From JAAUUE01 sp943370025 (GTDB taxonomy: Bacteria; Cyanobacteriota; Cyanobacteriia; Cyanobacteriales; JAAUUE01), in the NCBI GenBank assembly GCA_943370025.1, contig CALRPI020000023.1, positions 6,629-70,628 of the forward strand: a DNA stretch of 64,000 nt. Direction: 5' to 3'. Positions 1 to 8,180 of this stretch are shown here, piece after piece. Within the stretch, counting starts at the first letter, position 1; each line of letters begins with the position of its first letter. A program made the position numbers and the translations under genes. The notes beneath the pieces were generated by a model, which did not search any database, had not been told where the DNA came from, and was given only the letters and a program-made list of their open reading frames with translations.

Positions 1-536
1 ATGGAAAGCAAAGCACACTTAGCAGCTTCCTTGATCGGAGTTTCGTAGCTGAGAATTCTATCTAAAATTGGCTTACCATACTTGGTTTCGCCAATTTGAA
101 AGAAGGGAGTAGTGGAGGTAGCATGAATGAAATTACCTTGACTGTAGATGAGATACAATTCTGGCTCCTCCCCTTTAATTTGCCCTCCTAGCAACAAACT
201 AGATTGCCAATCTACCCCATCCTGTTGCAGCCATTGTTTATCTTGGTCTTGAACCGCCCGCAGTTTATTGCCGATATACCGAGCCATATCGTACATCGTA
301 GAAAGACTGTGGAGGCTGGTTTCCTGTTGGGTTTTGATATCTTTTTTTAGGCTAGAAATGATTGCTTGGGTAATGGATAAATTTCCAGAGGTACAAATAA
401 TAATTACTCGATCGCCCGGCATGGAGAAATCAAATAATTTTTCGTAGGTAGAAATATAATCTACTCCGGCATTGGTTCGAGAATCAGCAGCAATAACTAA
501 ACCACTAGCAGTGATAATTCCTAGGCAATAGGTCAT
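1..536 (-). CDS. Anbu-type proteasome-like peptidase, 3' end outside window
   Basis: This gene runs off the left edge; 178 codons are visible. Reading from the ATG at 536, the protein begins MTYCLGIITASGLVIAADSR, the start of the bacterial proteasome homologues called Anbu, relatives of HslV and 20S beta subunits. In that family the residue after the initiator Met (here Thr2) is the N-terminal nucleophile, and the GLVIAADSRT stretch is the proteasome-fold strand with its conserved Asp. The family forms self-compartmentalised rings in the cytoplasm; substrates and the physiological role are poorly known. Anbu genes often neighbour alpha-E, transglutaminase-like and ATP-grasp genes, but none is visible upstream, where a short repeat and then petP lie. 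The identification is from sequence feel, not a search. Confidence 0.82.
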   Translation of the reverse strand, partial: MTYCLGIITASGLVIAADSRTNAGVDYISTYEKLFDFSMPGDRVIIICTSGNLSITQAIISSLKKDIKTQQETSLHSLSTMYDMARYIGNKLRAVQDQDKQWLQQDGVDWQSSLLLGGQIKGEEPELYLIYSQGNFIHATSTTPFFQIGETKYGKPILDRILSYETPIKEAAKCALLS

Positions 537-564
537 GGATATTAATTGATGAATATGGGAATAG

Positions 565-606
565 GCTCAGAGGAAGGGCGCAAGGCCTTGCGCCCCTACT
601 AGCCCC
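565..606. repeat. Short palindromic repeat (gggcgcaaggccttgcgccc)
   Basis: A perfect-looking palindrome, gggcgcaaggccttgcgccc, followed by cctactag repeated twice, lies between petP and the Anbu gene. A degenerate relative, gggcgtaaagccttgcgccc followed by cctac, occurs near 22372-22395, so this is a dispersed repeat and may also act as a hairpin terminator for petRP. Confidence 0.55.
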
Positions 607-608
607 TA

Positions 609-1487
609 CTAGTTATGAAAAGGAATAATTAATAAAGGCAGAAACCCGACTACTAGCCAACTCCAACACCAAATTTGGAGACGAAATTCTGGGGCAGTAT
701 CTTCTAGGAGTGTGTCCAGAAGAGCATTGATCCGCCGATCGAGGCGATGCTGAGGCACAGGCAAACTAAAAGTAGCACAGAGAAGATCAGGATAGTACAG
801 GGGTTGACTGACTACTAATAGGAGAGACTCGGCTAACACTAGAGGGTCTACCAGCCTCCCCGCATGGGCATCAGCCCGCATTTCTCGCCACAGGAGTAGC
901 TCCTGCCAGAGGAATTCTGTTTGGGGGAGCCAAGGGGTGAGCGATCGCAACCATCCCAGCCAGAAAAACCAAAAGGTATCTCGGTAGTGGTAGTGGGCTT
1001 GTTCGTGTGCCAGTACGGCTTGGAGTTGATCTGGAGTCAGGCGATCGACCAAACCTTGGGTGATCACCAATTCTGATTCCCAAAAGCCGATCTGACCACT
1101 AAATAGATCTGGATGGTCTACCAATCTGGCTGGTTGATTTTCCAAGATAAATTTTGGCTGCTGGCGGATCTGTTGCACCGTCTGCCAGCCTTGGAAAGAT
1201 AATTTGCCCAAAGTGAACCCAGCGCAGATCCACAGAGCTAGACTCAGCCAATAACTCAGCCAGCCTCCATATCCTTCTGCCATAATGCCCTGAGTTCCCA
1301 TCCAGAGAATCGCCAAGGTGGTGGTCAACAGTAGGAGGGGAGGCAGGAGAAATAAAATCAGCAGAAGACTAGCTCTGATCTTGAGATTAGATAATCTATT
1401 CAACGCAGAGCGATTAATCAGAGCTGTGCCATAGAAACGCAGACAAAAGGCGGCAGCTAAGGTAACGACAACAATAATTAAGTGCAT
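609..1487 (-). CDS. petP: BlaR1/M56-family membrane metalloprotease, PetP-like
   Basis: A 292-residue membrane protein with hydrophobic segments at roughly residues 1-20, 35-70, 80-100 and at the C-terminus, and a zinc-protease motif HEQAH (H161, E162, H165). It is the protease half of a BlaR/BlaI-type pair. Its ATG overlaps the stop codon of the upstream BlaI-type regulator (TAATG), so the two are translationally coupled. In Synechocystis the PetP/PetR pair controls the plastocyanin/cytochrome c6 switch: PetP destroys PetR when copper is present. The cytochrome c6 gene lies divergently next to this pair, which strongly supports the same role. The BlaR1 sensor domain is absent; the protein is just the M56 core. 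Confidence 0.8.
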   Translation of the reverse strand: MHLIIVVVTLAAAFCLRFYGTALINRSALNRLSNLKIRASLLLILFLLPPLLLLTTTLAILWMGTQGIMAEGYGGWLSYWLSLALWICAGFTLGKLSFQGWQTVQQIRQQPKFILENQPARLVDHPDLFSGQIGFWESELVITQGLVDRLTPDQLQAVLAHEQAHYHYRDTFWFFWLGWLRSLTPWLPQTEFLWQELLLWREMRADAHAGRLVDPLVLAESLLLVVSQPLYYPDLLCATFSLPVPQHRLDRRINALLDTLLEDTAPEFRLQIWCWSWLVVGFLPLLIIPFHN

Positions 1488-1903
1488 TATTCCCCCCGTG
1501 CTTGGCGAATCTGTTTGAGACGTTGAGCGATCGCTTCAATTTGCTCCATACTTGCCGTGTCCAGACTATCGGCAAAGGCAGCAACTATATCTGGATTCCC
1601 CACTGCCAGAAATTTTTGTAATTGCTGGTGCGCTTGGACTGCTTGTGCCTGTTCTCGACTGATGAGAGCTTGCCAAATAAATGCTCTTTCTGAGGATGTA
1701 CAAGTTAGCCAACCTTTGTTCTGCAAACGGCGGAGAACTGTGGTCACCGAGGTGTATGCCAATTCCCGATCGGGGTCGGCGAGGATGCGATCGTGAATCT
1801 GTTTCACAGTCACATTTCCCAGATCCCAAATAATTTCTAAGATTTCTGTCTCTAGGGGACCAAGGGAAAGTTGTTTAGGGCGATATTCCGGTAAAGGAGC
1901 CAT
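1487..1903 (-). CDS. petR: BlaI/MecI/CopY-family transcriptional regulator, PetR-like
   Basis: 138 residues with an N-terminal winged helix (LGPLETEILEIIWDLGNVTV, then the recognition region around YTSVTTVLRRLQNKGWL) typical of the BlaI/MecI/CopY family, and a C-terminal helical dimerisation region. In Synechocystis, PetR activates petJ and represses petE without copper and is degraded by PetP when copper returns. The gene order here, petP-petR divergent from petJ, makes the same circuit very likely. The 249-base gap to petJ holds a perfect 13-base dyad that is a candidate operator. No plastocyanin gene is in this window. Confidence 0.82.
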   Translation of the reverse strand: MAPLPEYRPKQLSLGPLETEILEIIWDLGNVTVKQIHDRILADPDRELAYTSVTTVLRRLQNKGWLTCTSSERAFIWQALISREQAQAVQAHQQLQKFLAVGNPDIVAAFADSLDTASMEQIEAIAQRLKQIRQARGE

Positions 1904-1961
1904 AGATATTTATCAAGAATTTTTAATTAGTGAAATTTCTATATTAAGAAACCTTACAGCA

Positions 1962-1974
1962 AGTTTTACAAACT
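1962..1974. promoter_or_regulatory. Candidate PetR operator between petR and petJ
   Basis: A perfect dyad, AGTTT-TAC-AAACT, sits in the divergent petR/petJ intergenic region. BlaI/CopY regulators bind short dyads containing ACA/TGT half sites, and ACA and TGT occur here as acaaactgt. The assignment is by position and symmetry only. Confidence 0.3.
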
Positions 1975-2049
1975 GTCTTTTGACTCTTGATGATACCAGC
2001 AATAGCATCTTTATGAGATTTAGTCTCAGAAGCTATTTATTCAGAAGTT

Positions 2050-2120
2050 ATTTATAAAGTGTAGTTTTTCGCCCTCGTTGGGGGCGAAAAATCTTGCCAT
2101 TTGGCCATTTTATAAATGGC
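2050..2120. repeat. Leader repeat family A, copy 1 (petJ leader)
   Basis: The element has the order atttataaag, a GC-rich hairpin (cgccctcgttgggggcg flanked by tttt/aaaa), then the palindrome gccattttataaatggc. Similar copies lie at 4368-4437 and 23674-23746, with a partial one at 63956-64000. Each ends 17-45 bases upstream of a start codon. This copy ends 33 bases before the petJ ATG. Confidence 0.75.
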
Positions 2121-2152
2121 TTTTCATTGATTTAATTAGGAGAATGCTGTTT

Positions 2153-2515
2153 ATGTCGAAATTTATGCCTCGATTTTTGTCAAGAGTCTTCGCGATCGCT
2201 TGTCTATTGTTTGCCCTAGCTACCTTTAACCTCGCCACTGTCGCCCCTGCCCAAGCTGCTGACCTCGCAGCGGGAGCCAACATTTTTACAGCTAACTGTT
2301 CTGGTTGTCACCTAGGCGGCAAAAATGTCATCATGCCCGACAAAACCCTGCAAAAAGCTGCCCTAGAGAAATACACCATGAACTCTATCGAAGCTATTAC
2401 TACCCAAGTCACCAATGGTAAGGGTGCCATGCCTGCTTTTAAGGGACGTTTAACCGATGAACAAATTGGCAATGTAGCTGCCTACGTTTTGGATAAATCT
2501 GAAAAAGGTTGGTAA
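2153..2515 (+). CDS. petJ: Cytochrome c6
   Basis: A soluble lumenal c-type cytochrome carrying electrons from cytochrome b6f to photosystem I when copper is scarce. The 120-residue precursor has a signal peptide of about 35 residues ending APAQA, then a mature domain of about 85 residues with the heme-binding NCSGCH motif and the axial methionine in KGAMPAF. I place the start at ATG 2153, ten bases after AGGAG; upstream in-frame start codons exist but lack a properly spaced ribosome site and would spoil the signal peptide. The neighbouring petRP pair probably controls it. A family A repeat forms part of the leader. Confidence 0.93.
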   Translation: MSKFMPRFLSRVFAIACLLFALATFNLATVAPAQAADLAAGANIFTANCSGCHLGGKNVIMPDKTLQKAALEKYTMNSIEAITTQVTNGKGAMPAFKGRLTDEQIGNVAAYVLDKSEKGW

Positions 2516-2581
2516 GCTAAGCTAGAGCAAATTATCTTTGGTAATTGATAACTTCACTTGCTTTCGGCGAGGGAAGTTATA

Positions 2582-2684
2582 TATAGCAATCCTAAATGGT
2601 TTCACCCACCGAAGGCGGGTGAAACCATCTACCAGAATCAGTTTGACTTGGCAACTGTTAGAAAATAATTTAGAACTGCTATAT
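2582..2684. repeat. Mini-element family D, copy 1
   Basis: About 103 bases bounded by tatagcaatcctaaat and an imperfect inverse (atttagaactgctata), with an internal hairpin ggtttcacc...ggtgaaacc. Further copies lie at 20447-20548 and, inverted, at 45165-45267. No coding capacity. Confidence 0.75.
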
Positions 2685-2721
2685 AGAGGATTATGAGAAG
2701 CTAAATCCATGAAATTAATCT

Positions 2722-3645
2722 ATGAAACTAATTAGTTGGTATTTCTGTTTTAGCTTATTTATTTTTAGCTTATTTATTCAATTGTGGTTATTTCCTCTGC
2801 CAGCGTGGGCTGGGGATTTGGAAAAAATCGAAACTGCAAAATTATTTGATTTGGCTATACGCCATGCCCAGACGGGTAATTACCAACAAGCAGTGGTGGA
2901 ATTTACCACGGTAATTGAGCAAGATCAAACCAAATCTAATGCCTATCTTAATCGTTGTTTTGCTTATCTTCAGCTAGAAGATTATTTAGAATCTCTCGCA
3001 GATTGCAGCGAAGTTATTAAGCTCAATCCCCAAACCCAAGATGCCTATCTACATCGGGGTTTAGCTAACTATCGCTTAGGTCGGTATGCCCAAGCTTTAG
3101 TTGATTACGATCGCTTAATTAGCCTCAATCCGCAAAATTTTCGGGCTTACTATAATCGAGGTTTAGCAAAGGTAGGCATGGCAAACTATCTGGAGGCGAT
3201 CGCAGACTATAATCATGCCTTAGATAATATTCCCCCGGAAGATGCCAGAAAAATTGCCATCGTCTACAACGACCGGGGTTTAGCCTATTTTTTGCAGGGG
3301 GATATTGACCAAGCAAAAGCTGATTTTAACCATGCCATTGCTCTAGACCGCCGAGATGCCCGGAGCTATTTTAATCTTGCCTGCATTTACCATCACCAAG
3401 GTTCTTTGCAAAAGGCGATCGCTAACTTCACCACCACCCTAGAACTAGACCCCAATCAACCAGAGGCTTATAAAAGCCGGGGGCTAATCTATCAAAAACT
3501 GGGGAATACAACCCTAGCCTTGGCGGATCTTTACCAAGCGGCTAAAGTATACCGGCTTCAGGGACAAGTTACCGACTATCAAACCATTATGCAGATGATT
3601 GAGGCGATCGATCAGGTGCGATCTCAGGAGATGGCAATTAGTTAA
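2722..3645 (+). CDS. Exported TPR-repeat protein
   Basis: 307 residues. The N-terminus has a hydrophobic segment (about residues 8-28) ending PAWAG, which looks like a cleavable signal peptide. The rest is tetratricopeptide repeats, about six or seven, with recognisable YLNRCFAYLQLEDYLESLAD- and AYYNRGLAKVGMANYLEAIAD-type units. TPRs form a superhelical scaffold for protein contacts; no enzyme domain is present. The C-terminal cap (LYQAAKVYRLQGQVTDYQ) resembles that of the TPR protein at 27507-29462 (LQKAAKIFLDNGRVTAYQ), so the two may be relatives. The partner is unknown; the location is probably periplasm or thylakoid lumen. Confidence 0.8.
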   Translation: MKLISWYFCFSLFIFSLFIQLWLFPLPAWAGDLEKIETAKLFDLAIRHAQTGNYQQAVVEFTTVIEQDQTKSNAYLNRCFAYLQLEDYLESLADCSEVIKLNPQTQDAYLHRGLANYRLGRYAQALVDYDRLISLNPQNFRAYYNRGLAKVGMANYLEAIADYNHALDNIPPEDARKIAIVYNDRGLAYFLQGDIDQAKADFNHAIALDRRDARSYFNLACIYHHQGSLQKAIANFTTTLELDPNQPEAYKSRGLIYQKLGNTTLALADLYQAAKVYRLQGQVTDYQTIMQMIEAIDQVRSQEMAIS

Positions 3646-3768
3646 CCTCATGGGGCAGCTTTTAGGAACTTGAGTTATGGGGATTGTAGAGATGAGAACA
3701 GTGACCTGATCACAGGCACTTTCCAAGTATTTGATTTAAAATTGAAGAATAACTCCTCTATCCCCACC

Positions 3769-4287
3769 ATGCGCCAAAATCTAGCCATTCTTGCCAGTAC
3801 TGTCTTAATCATCAGCCCCTTTTCTATCCCGACTCTAGCCTTTGCGGCTGGTGTTCCCTTAGATAATCTCACCTCGAATTATCCGACCTTCAATAATCTC
3901 ACTTCAAATAATCTCAATCATTCAAATACCTCTGGGAGTATTGCCTCTCCCGTTGAAGTTCCCATGCTCCTTGCCCAAAATAACCGAGCAAGACGGATTG
4001 AGTTTGTACCGGGAGCTTCGACTGCCACTGTCAGCAGTTCTGTGGTGCGGGGCGATCGAGCAATCTATGTATTGCGGGGCGATCGAGGGCAAACCATGTC
4101 GGTCACTATTGACTCCAGCCAAGAACAGGGAGGGGCATCGTTTGATGTGATTAGCCCTAATGGAGAAATTCTCAGCAGCGGTGCTACCAGCTTTCGGCAA
4201 GCACTACCCCAGTCTGGAGACTATCGAATTATTGTCGGCGGCTCCCGTGGCAATGCTTCCTTCAGTATGATGGTATCGATTAATTAA
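3769..4287 (+). CDS. Exported protein with C-terminal PPC-like beta domain
   Basis: 172 residues from the ATG at 3769. An in-frame TTG at 3670 would put 33 residues ahead of an otherwise good signal peptide, so I reject it. The signal peptide covers about residues 1-26 and ends LAFAA. A low-complexity Asn/Ser/Thr stretch follows, then a beta-rich domain of about 95 residues with the pattern RGDRGQTMSVTI ... FDVISPNGEIL ... LPQSGDYRIIVGG. That pattern resembles the bacterial pre-peptidase C-terminal (PPC) beta-sandwich, found on many secreted proteins. No catalytic residues are recognised. It follows the TPR protein on the same strand but is probably not tightly coupled. Confidence 0.7.
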   Translation: MRQNLAILASTVLIISPFSIPTLAFAAGVPLDNLTSNYPTFNNLTSNNLNHSNTSGSIASPVEVPMLLAQNNRARRIEFVPGASTATVSSSVVRGDRAIYVLRGDRGQTMSVTIDSSQEQGGASFDVISPNGEILSSGATSFRQALPQSGDYRIIVGGSRGNASFSMMVSIN

Positions 4288-4367
4288 TCAAGTAGTTTTT
4301 GTGGGGGCTGAGGATCGTCGAAGCCTACACACAAAACATTACATAAAAATGCTGTAATTAAGATGCT

Positions 4368-4437
4368 ATTTATAAAATCTAATTTTGCGCCCCCGGAGGG
4401 GGCGCAAAATCAGAACTTCTAGCCACTTTATAAATGA
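4368..4437. repeat. Leader repeat family A, copy 2
   Basis: atttataaaat, a strong hairpin gcgcccccggagggggcgc flanked by tttt/aaaa, then agccactttataaatgac. It ends 17 bases before the ATG of the small membrane protein at 4454, so it must form part of that gene's leader or promoter. Confidence 0.75.
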
Positions 4438-4453
4438 CCTTTACTAAAAAATC

Positions 4454-4636
4454 ATGAGTAGCTCAGAAAAATTCCCAGTTTATATTTTTGCTTCTGTTTT
4501 AGGGCTAACGATCGCCATCTATTTATTGAGGGGGATGGGGGTGTTGGGTTTTATTCCCGGTGGCACCCTTTGGGTTTTAATCTTGCTATCGATCGCTAGT
4601 GGCATCGTCTACGGCATCCAAAAAACCCGCCGCTAA
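4454..4636 (+). CDS. Small two-helix membrane protein
   Basis: 60 residues with two hydrophobic segments (about residues 8-26 and 33-55) separated by a short GMGVLGFIPGG turn, and a basic tail ending KTRR. I recognise it only as a type of small membrane protein common in cyanobacteria and cannot assign a function. It stands alone behind a family A repeat, and the next gene starts 74 bases downstream. Confidence 0.65.
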   Translation: MSSSEKFPVYIFASVLGLTIAIYLLRGMGVLGFIPGGTLWVLILLSIASGIVYGIQKTRR

Positions 4637-4710
4637 AATAACAAAGTTGAGCTTTACCATTGATAAAATGCGCAATAGACTGGTTATAACTACAACCAAA
4701 TGGAGTTAAT

Positions 4711-5229
4711 ATGTCACTTTTTGATCAAGTTTTAGGGGCGATCGCCAACCCCGCCCAGCCAGCTAGTACCAACCAACTAAGTAGTATTATCACCGCCGCC
4801 CAAGCCCTTGGTAGCCAGCATGGAGTTGACCCCGGCACAACCCAAACTATTCTCTCCATTGTGGGCAACTATGCCCAATCATCCCTCAGCCAACAGCAGC
4901 AAGCCAACCCCGGACAGGCTCAAGCGATCGTCAATCAATTTAGCGGCACGAATCCCAATGCCCAAGCAGTCCAAGCCCTCTTCACTCCAGAAATTCAGGC
5001 TCAGGTCGCCCAAGAAATATCCCAAAGAACGGGTATCGATCGCCAACAAGTCCAAGCTTTTCTGCCTATGGTCGTCCCCTTGGTGCTGAACCTCCTCCAG
5101 ATGGGCGATAACCCCAGTACTGGCACCAATTCCACCCTGAATAGTTTTTTAGATGCTGATGGTAGCGGCAGTGTGGATATTGGCGATGCCATGCAGTTAG
5201 CGGCGAAATTCATGAGTCAACCCCGCTAA
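4711..5229 (+). CDS. DUF937-like protein with an EF-hand loop
   Basis: 172 residues, predicted cytoplasmic, starting MSLFDQVLGAIANP. The helical, Gln/Ala-rich body resembles DUF937/YidB-type proteins. Near the C-terminus a canonical calcium loop is visible, DADGSGSVDIGD, with Asp, Asp, Ser, Val and Asp at EF-hand positions 1, 3, 5, 8 and 9, so calcium binding is plausible. The start follows gagttaat; ribosome-site strength is modest. It is followed by a long hairpin at 5241-5278. The function is unknown. Confidence 0.72.
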   Translation: MSLFDQVLGAIANPAQPASTNQLSSIITAAQALGSQHGVDPGTTQTILSIVGNYAQSSLSQQQQANPGQAQAIVNQFSGTNPNAQAVQALFTPEIQAQVAQEISQRTGIDRQQVQAFLPMVVPLVLNLLQMGDNPSTGTNSTLNSFLDADGSGSVDIGDAMQLAAKFMSQPR

Positions 5230-5240
5230 TGCCAAATAAA

Positions 5241-5278
5241 GTTGTTGCAGGCTTCGATAACCCTCAGCCTGCAACAAC
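5241..5278 (+). terminator. Hairpin after the EF-hand gene
   Basis: gttgttgcaggct pairs with agcctgcaacaac around the loop tcgataaccctc. There is no T-run, so it may be a transcript end stabiliser rather than a classical terminator. The loop belongs to the recurrent cttcgannnccnctcag tip seen elsewhere in the window. Confidence 0.5.
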
Positions 5279-5442
5279 GTCCATAAATCTAGATAATTTG
5301 TTGGCGGTACGTAAATCCAAATAATACCAAATCTTATTTTATTAATATCCTTATGCAAGGCGGTTGAAACCGCTGTTACAAGAGCAAAGTCCGCCTACGC
5401 GGACTCGGAAAATAGGGACACTATCATAACCAATTTTGGTAT

Positions 5443-5467
5443 ACAAAAAGGGTAAAACCCTTTTTGT
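5443..5467. terminator. Hairpin between convergent genes
   Basis: acaaaaaggg-taaaa-ccctttttgt forms a stem with A- and T-rich arms. It can terminate in both directions and lies 13 bases past the ppsA stop. Confidence 0.65.
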
Positions 5468-5479
5468 ATTTAGTAAGTC

Positions 5480-7915
5480 CTATCTTTCACCCTCTACTTT
5501 GGCGATCGCTAACCTCGTTTTCAAGACAGTATCTGGGTTGAGACTAATAGAATCAATGCCTAACTCTACTAAGAACTGGGCAAATTCGGGGTAATCACTG
5601 GGAGCTTGACCACAGATGCCAATCTTGCGACCATTTCGTTTGGCTCCGGCGATCGCCATTTCCACTATCCGTTTTACTCCGATATTCCGTTCATCAAAGA
5701 TACTGGCAACCAGAGCAGAATCTCGATCTAAGCCCAATGTAAGTTGGGTCAGATCGTTGGAACCAATGGAAAAACCATCAAAAACTGCGCTAAATTCATC
5801 CACCATCAACACATTGCTGGGCAGTTCACACATGACATAGACCTGCAATCCATTTACCCCCTTCTCTAGCCCGTGTTTTGCCATTTCCGCCAAGACTTTT
5901 TGGCCTTCCTCTGGAGTGCGACAGAAGGGAATCATGGGTATGACATTGGTTAAGCCCATCTCATCCCGGACTCGCTTCAGGGCTTGGCATTCTAGAGCAT
6001 AAGCCTCTCGATAGTTAGGATCGTAGTAACGAGATGCTCCCCGCCAGCCGATCATTGGGTTTTCTTCGGCAGGTTCAAATTGTCTGCCCCCCAAGAGATT
6101 GGCATACTCATTGCTCTTAAAGTCTGACATTCTGACTACTACTGGCTTGGGATAAAAAGCTGCTGCGATCGTACCAATGCCGTAGGCTAATTTATCTACA
6201 AAAAATTGGGGTTTATCAGAGTAACTGGCGGTGAGTTCGGCAATCTCTTTTTTGGCGACTTCATCGGTTAAGCGATCGTAGTGGATTAAAGCCAAGGGGT
6301 GGGCTTTAATATGGTTGGCAATAATAAACTCTAGCCGCGCCAAGCCCACGCCATCACAGGGAATCCCCGCCCGACTAAAGGCTTTTTCGGGATTACCCAC
6401 ATTCATTAAAATTTGGGTTCGAGTTGGGGGCAGTGCATCCAACTGGGTCTGACAAATTTCAAACTTCAGCAACCCCGGATAGACATTCCCCGCCTCCCCT
6501 TCAGCACAGGAAACTGTAATTTCTGAGCCAGTAGTTAAGACTTCTGTGGCATTACCACAACCGACGATCGCCGGAATCCCCATTTCTCTAGCAATAATGG
6601 CGGCGTGACAGGTTCTGCCCCCTTGGTTGGTAATAATCGCACTGGCTTTCTTCATGATCGGCTCCCAATCTGGGTCGGTCTTATTCGTCACCAATACTTC
6701 CCCTGCTTGGAACAGGTCAATCTTACTCACATCCAAGATCACCCGTGCCTTGCCTTGACCGATCGCCTCTCCCACACTGCGCCCTTGGATCAACACCGGG
6801 GCAGTTTCCCGTAATTCATAGCTTTCTAAAACATTACTCGCCTTTTGAGATTGCACAGTTTCCGGGCGGGCTTGGACAATAAATAATTCTTTGGTAATCC
6901 CGTCTTTTGCCCACTCAATATCCATCGGCGTATAAATGCCCCTAGCTTGGCTGTAGTGGTCTTCAATAATCACCGCCCAGCGAGCTAACCGGAGAATTTC
7001 CTGATCTTGCAAACAGAAAAGTTTTTGCTCTTCGGGAACCACCTGTTCGTTTCTGACTCGTTTCGAGCCGCCCACATCGTAGATCATCCGCAGGGCTTTG
7101 GTGCCGACTCGTTTTTCGAGGATTGGCTCAAATCCTGTCTTCAGGGTGGGCTTAAAGACTAGGTATTCATCAGGATTGACAGCCCCTTGGACAATATTTT
7201 CCCCCAAACCATAGGCGGCGGTGATTACCGCCGCATTCTTAAAGCCGGTTTCGGGATCGATTGAGAACATCACCCCCGAAGAGGCAAGGTCAGAACGCAC
7301 CATTTTTTGGATACCCACCGATAGGGCAACTTGAAAATGATCAAAACCCCTAGCCTGACGATAGGAAATCGCCCGATCGGTAAATATCGAAGCAAAGCAT
7401 CTATGGCAAGCTTGCAGAATCGCTGTAATCCCTCTAATGTTTAGATAACTCTCCTGTTGACCAGCAAAACTAGCATCTGGTAAATCCTCGGCAGTGGCAG
7501 AAGAACGCACCGCCGCATCAGTATTCTGCCCGTAGGTAGCGCAAAGTTCTGCATAGGCTTTGGTAATTGCTGACTGGAGATCATTGGGGAAGGGAGTATC
7601 GAGAATCAATTGCCTTGCCAATTGCCCAACTTGACGCAGATTCTGGATATCTTCCACATCTAAGTCTGCAAAAATCGTCCTTAGTTGCTGTTCGATCCCT
7701 GCTGCCTGAATAAAATAACGATAAGCATGGGCTGTAGTGGCAAATCCTTGGGGCACATTTACGCCTTGGGGGATGAGTTGCTGAATCATTTCTCCAAGGG
7801 AAGCATTCTTCCCGCCTACGAGAGCCACATCTCCAATTCCCACCTCGGTAAACCACAGAACTAAAGATTGATCTTTAGATAAGTTTTTTTGTCTTTCTTG
7901 CGTAGAGAAAACCAT
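5480..7915 (-). CDS. ppsA: Phosphoenolpyruvate synthase
   Basis: 811 residues, the usual length. It converts pyruvate, ATP and water to phosphoenolpyruvate, AMP and phosphate in the cytoplasm, feeding gluconeogenesis. The order is an N-terminal ATP-grasp pyruvate-phosphate dikinase domain (VGGKNASLGEMI near residue 40), the swivelling phosphohistidine domain with GGRTCHAAIIARE (the catalytic His), and a C-terminal PEP-binding TIM barrel with GSNDLTQLTLGLDRD and the GICGQAPS loop. The ATG at 7915 follows an AGGAGG-like run (read on the minus strand as ggaggctaattt). It is monocistronic, with about 265 bases of AT-rich upstream DNA holding its promoter. Nothing is missing. Confidence 0.96.
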   Translation of the reverse strand: MVFSTQERQKNLSKDQSLVLWFTEVGIGDVALVGGKNASLGEMIQQLIPQGVNVPQGFATTAHAYRYFIQAAGIEQQLRTIFADLDVEDIQNLRQVGQLARQLILDTPFPNDLQSAITKAYAELCATYGQNTDAAVRSSATAEDLPDASFAGQQESYLNIRGITAILQACHRCFASIFTDRAISYRQARGFDHFQVALSVGIQKMVRSDLASSGVMFSIDPETGFKNAAVITAAYGLGENIVQGAVNPDEYLVFKPTLKTGFEPILEKRVGTKALRMIYDVGGSKRVRNEQVVPEEQKLFCLQDQEILRLARWAVIIEDHYSQARGIYTPMDIEWAKDGITKELFIVQARPETVQSQKASNVLESYELRETAPVLIQGRSVGEAIGQGKARVILDVSKIDLFQAGEVLVTNKTDPDWEPIMKKASAIITNQGGRTCHAAIIAREMGIPAIVGCGNATEVLTTGSEITVSCAEGEAGNVYPGLLKFEICQTQLDALPPTRTQILMNVGNPEKAFSRAGIPCDGVGLARLEFIIANHIKAHPLALIHYDRLTDEVAKKEIAELTASYSDKPQFFVDKLAYGIGTIAAAFYPKPVVVRMSDFKSNEYANLLGGRQFEPAEENPMIGWRGASRYYDPNYREAYALECQALKRVRDEMGLTNVIPMIPFCRTPEEGQKVLAEMAKHGLEKGVNGLQVYVMCELPSNVLMVDEFSAVFDGFSIGSNDLTQLTLGLDRDSALVASIFDERNIGVKRIVEMAIAGAKRNGRKIGICGQAPSDYPEFAQFLVELGIDSISLNPDTVLKTRLAIAKVEGER

Positions 7916-8180
7916 GAAATTAGCCTCCTAAACATGTATTAATGTTTAATAATCTTCCGGAGTAATTTTCAACAGACACAGTACCCAATCACCTTAGACA
8001 ATCAACGCCTCTAAGAGATTCTTATTGCCAAGATTTAACTTCCTAAACTATCTAGGGATAACCTCTTGAGGATGATGACTTGATATATTTATAATGTACA
8101 TCTCGGCATCATAAATAAACCTAGTTGCATCAATTATTTACGATTTGACTATTTTATAAACATCACCAACATTTAGAGAA

